Part shown: positions 6,006 to 6,234 of the stretch, piece after piece
How the letters are laid out: every line of letters begins with the position of its first letter
How positions within the stretch are numbered: position 1 is the stretch's first letter
Origin: Austwickia sp039812465
GTDB taxonomy: Bacteria; Actinomycetota; Actinomycetes; Actinomycetales; Dermatophilaceae
Assembly: GCA_039812465.1 (NCBI GenBank)
Contig: JBDIAS010000179.1
Location: forward strand, 1 to 6,234
Reading direction: 5' to 3'
DNA: 6,234 nt
Program-made: the position numbers and the translations under genes
The notes under the pieces: model-generated
The model's database searches: none
What the model saw: the letters and a program-made list of their open reading frames with translations, nothing else
What the model was told of the DNA's origin: nothing

Positions 6006-6066
6006 CATGTCCCAGCGTGTGCCAGCGGCCATGTCCCAGCGTGTCCTAGCGGCCAGGTCCCAACGT
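6006..6066. repeat. 24-bp tandem repeat upstream of the yjbQ-family gene
   Basis: Unit 6006-6029 (core CATGTCCCAGCGTGT) recurs at 6030-6053 with two differences, and a degenerate partial copy runs 6054-6066. It begins 9 bp upstream of the ATG at 5997, so it would lie in that gene's promoter or 5' leader. Possible roles are a repeated operator or a neutral minisatellite; the sequence does not decide. Confidence 0.8.
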
Positions 6067-6086
6067 TGCTCTGCCCGCTCAGGGCC

Positions 6087-6103
6087 TGGGGTCCGAGGCC
6101 CCA
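6087..6103 (+). other. tRNA T-arm-like hairpin without a tRNA body
   Basis: TGGGG-TCCGAGG-CCCCA is a perfect 5-bp stem with a 7-base loop, the geometry of a tRNA T-arm (consensus loop TTCGANN; here T-C-C-G-A). No matching acceptor 5' strand (GTACGGA) lies about 50-70 bp upstream and no D- or anticodon arm is visible. It is either chance, a tRNA relic, or a simple hairpin; GGGCCT/AGGCCC (6082-6101) is an alternative fold of the same stretch. Confidence 0.3.
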
Positions 6104-6175
6104 TCCGTACATGAGCTTTGTTGCAGGACAGCAGTTTCCAGGCGTTTCGTCGAGGTGTGCGGGACACTGGCGGCC

Positions 6176-6181
6176 TAGCAT
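6176..6181 (+). promoter_or_regulatory. Candidate -10 for a gene starting beyond the right edge
   Basis: TAGCAT fits TAnnnT and is followed about 46 bp later by AGGAAGG at the window end. The -35 position is not consensus-like. The surrounding 6111-6181 stretch is less GC-rich than the rest, as promoters often are. Confidence 0.3.
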
Positions 6182-6227
6182 GCCGTAGCGTGACGGGCGC
6201 CGGGGAGCGGCGACGCGCGCGAGCGCC

Positions 6228-6234
6228 AGGAAGG
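6228..6234 (+). promoter_or_regulatory. Possible Shine-Dalgarno sequence at the right edge
   Basis: AGGAAGG is a strong anti-16S match ending exactly at the window edge. It predicts a forward start codon within about 5-10 bases past it, which cannot be seen here. Confidence 0.35.

Noticed and set aside
5740..6114. Plus-strand ORF with MSQRV(P/L)AA repeats
   Set aside because: Its first two-thirds is antisense to the well-supported yjbQ-family gene, and the peptide repeat is simply the 24-bp DNA repeat read in one frame.
6040..6115. A tRNA gene around the T-arm-like hairpin
   Set aside because: No acceptor 5' strand, D-arm, anticodon arm or CCA end can be assembled.

Overview
The window is uniformly GC-rich (GC or CG at most third codon positions, GTG as well as ATG starts, no AT-rich islands) and looks like chromosomal DNA of a high-GC actinobacterium. 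The HisF wording (THGGRRGTGID, LGAGEILLNSMDADGTK), a leaderless-type hisF start and the TrpRS type all fit Actinobacteria. I cannot name a genus from sequence alone. I see no phage, plasmid, insertion-sequence, CRISPR or complete tRNA/rRNA signature.

Layout. (1) 1-1830, +: the 3' part of a large unrecognised gene whose 5' end lies left of the window. It has an Ala/Pro/Lys-rich tail, a helical middle, a Gly-rich strand region with the only two cysteines, and a charged helical C-terminus. (2) 1825-1921: its stop codon is repeated in a 14-bp tandem array, followed by a hairpin between convergent genes. (3) 3215-1932, -: a six-helix FUSC/aromatic-acid-exporter-like membrane protein. It lies 25 bp downstream of (4) 4380-3241, -: trpS, tryptophanyl-tRNA synthetase of the divergent GDRPTG/LHLGHYFGTL type. 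The two probably form one transcript. (5) 4381-4678: a divergent 298-bp control region. (6) 4679-5497, +: hisF, imidazole-glycerol-phosphate synthase cyclase subunit, apparently leaderless, with an unusually long insert after its second catalytic Asp. (7) 5471-5579: a 50-bp tandem duplication of the hisF 3' end including its stop codon. (8) 5997-5593, -: a YjbQ/UPF0047 family protein. (9) 5998-6234: non-coding, with a 24-bp tandem repeat, a tRNA T-arm-like hairpin, and a possible promoter and Shine-Dalgarno sequence for a gene beginning just past the right edge.

The genes are mostly ordinary: amino-acid biosynthesis (hisF), translation (trpS), a membrane exporter-like protein and a conserved small enzyme. 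hisF stands alone here, without other his genes. The most notable feature is architectural. Both convergent junctions in the window carry tandem repeats that copy the last codons and stop of the left-hand gene. The most testable functional idea is that the trpS-FUSC pair is a tolerance module, because this TrpRS type resembles the auxiliary, indolmycin-resistant enzymes of Streptomyces. That is inference. I found no clearly undescribed multi-gene system.
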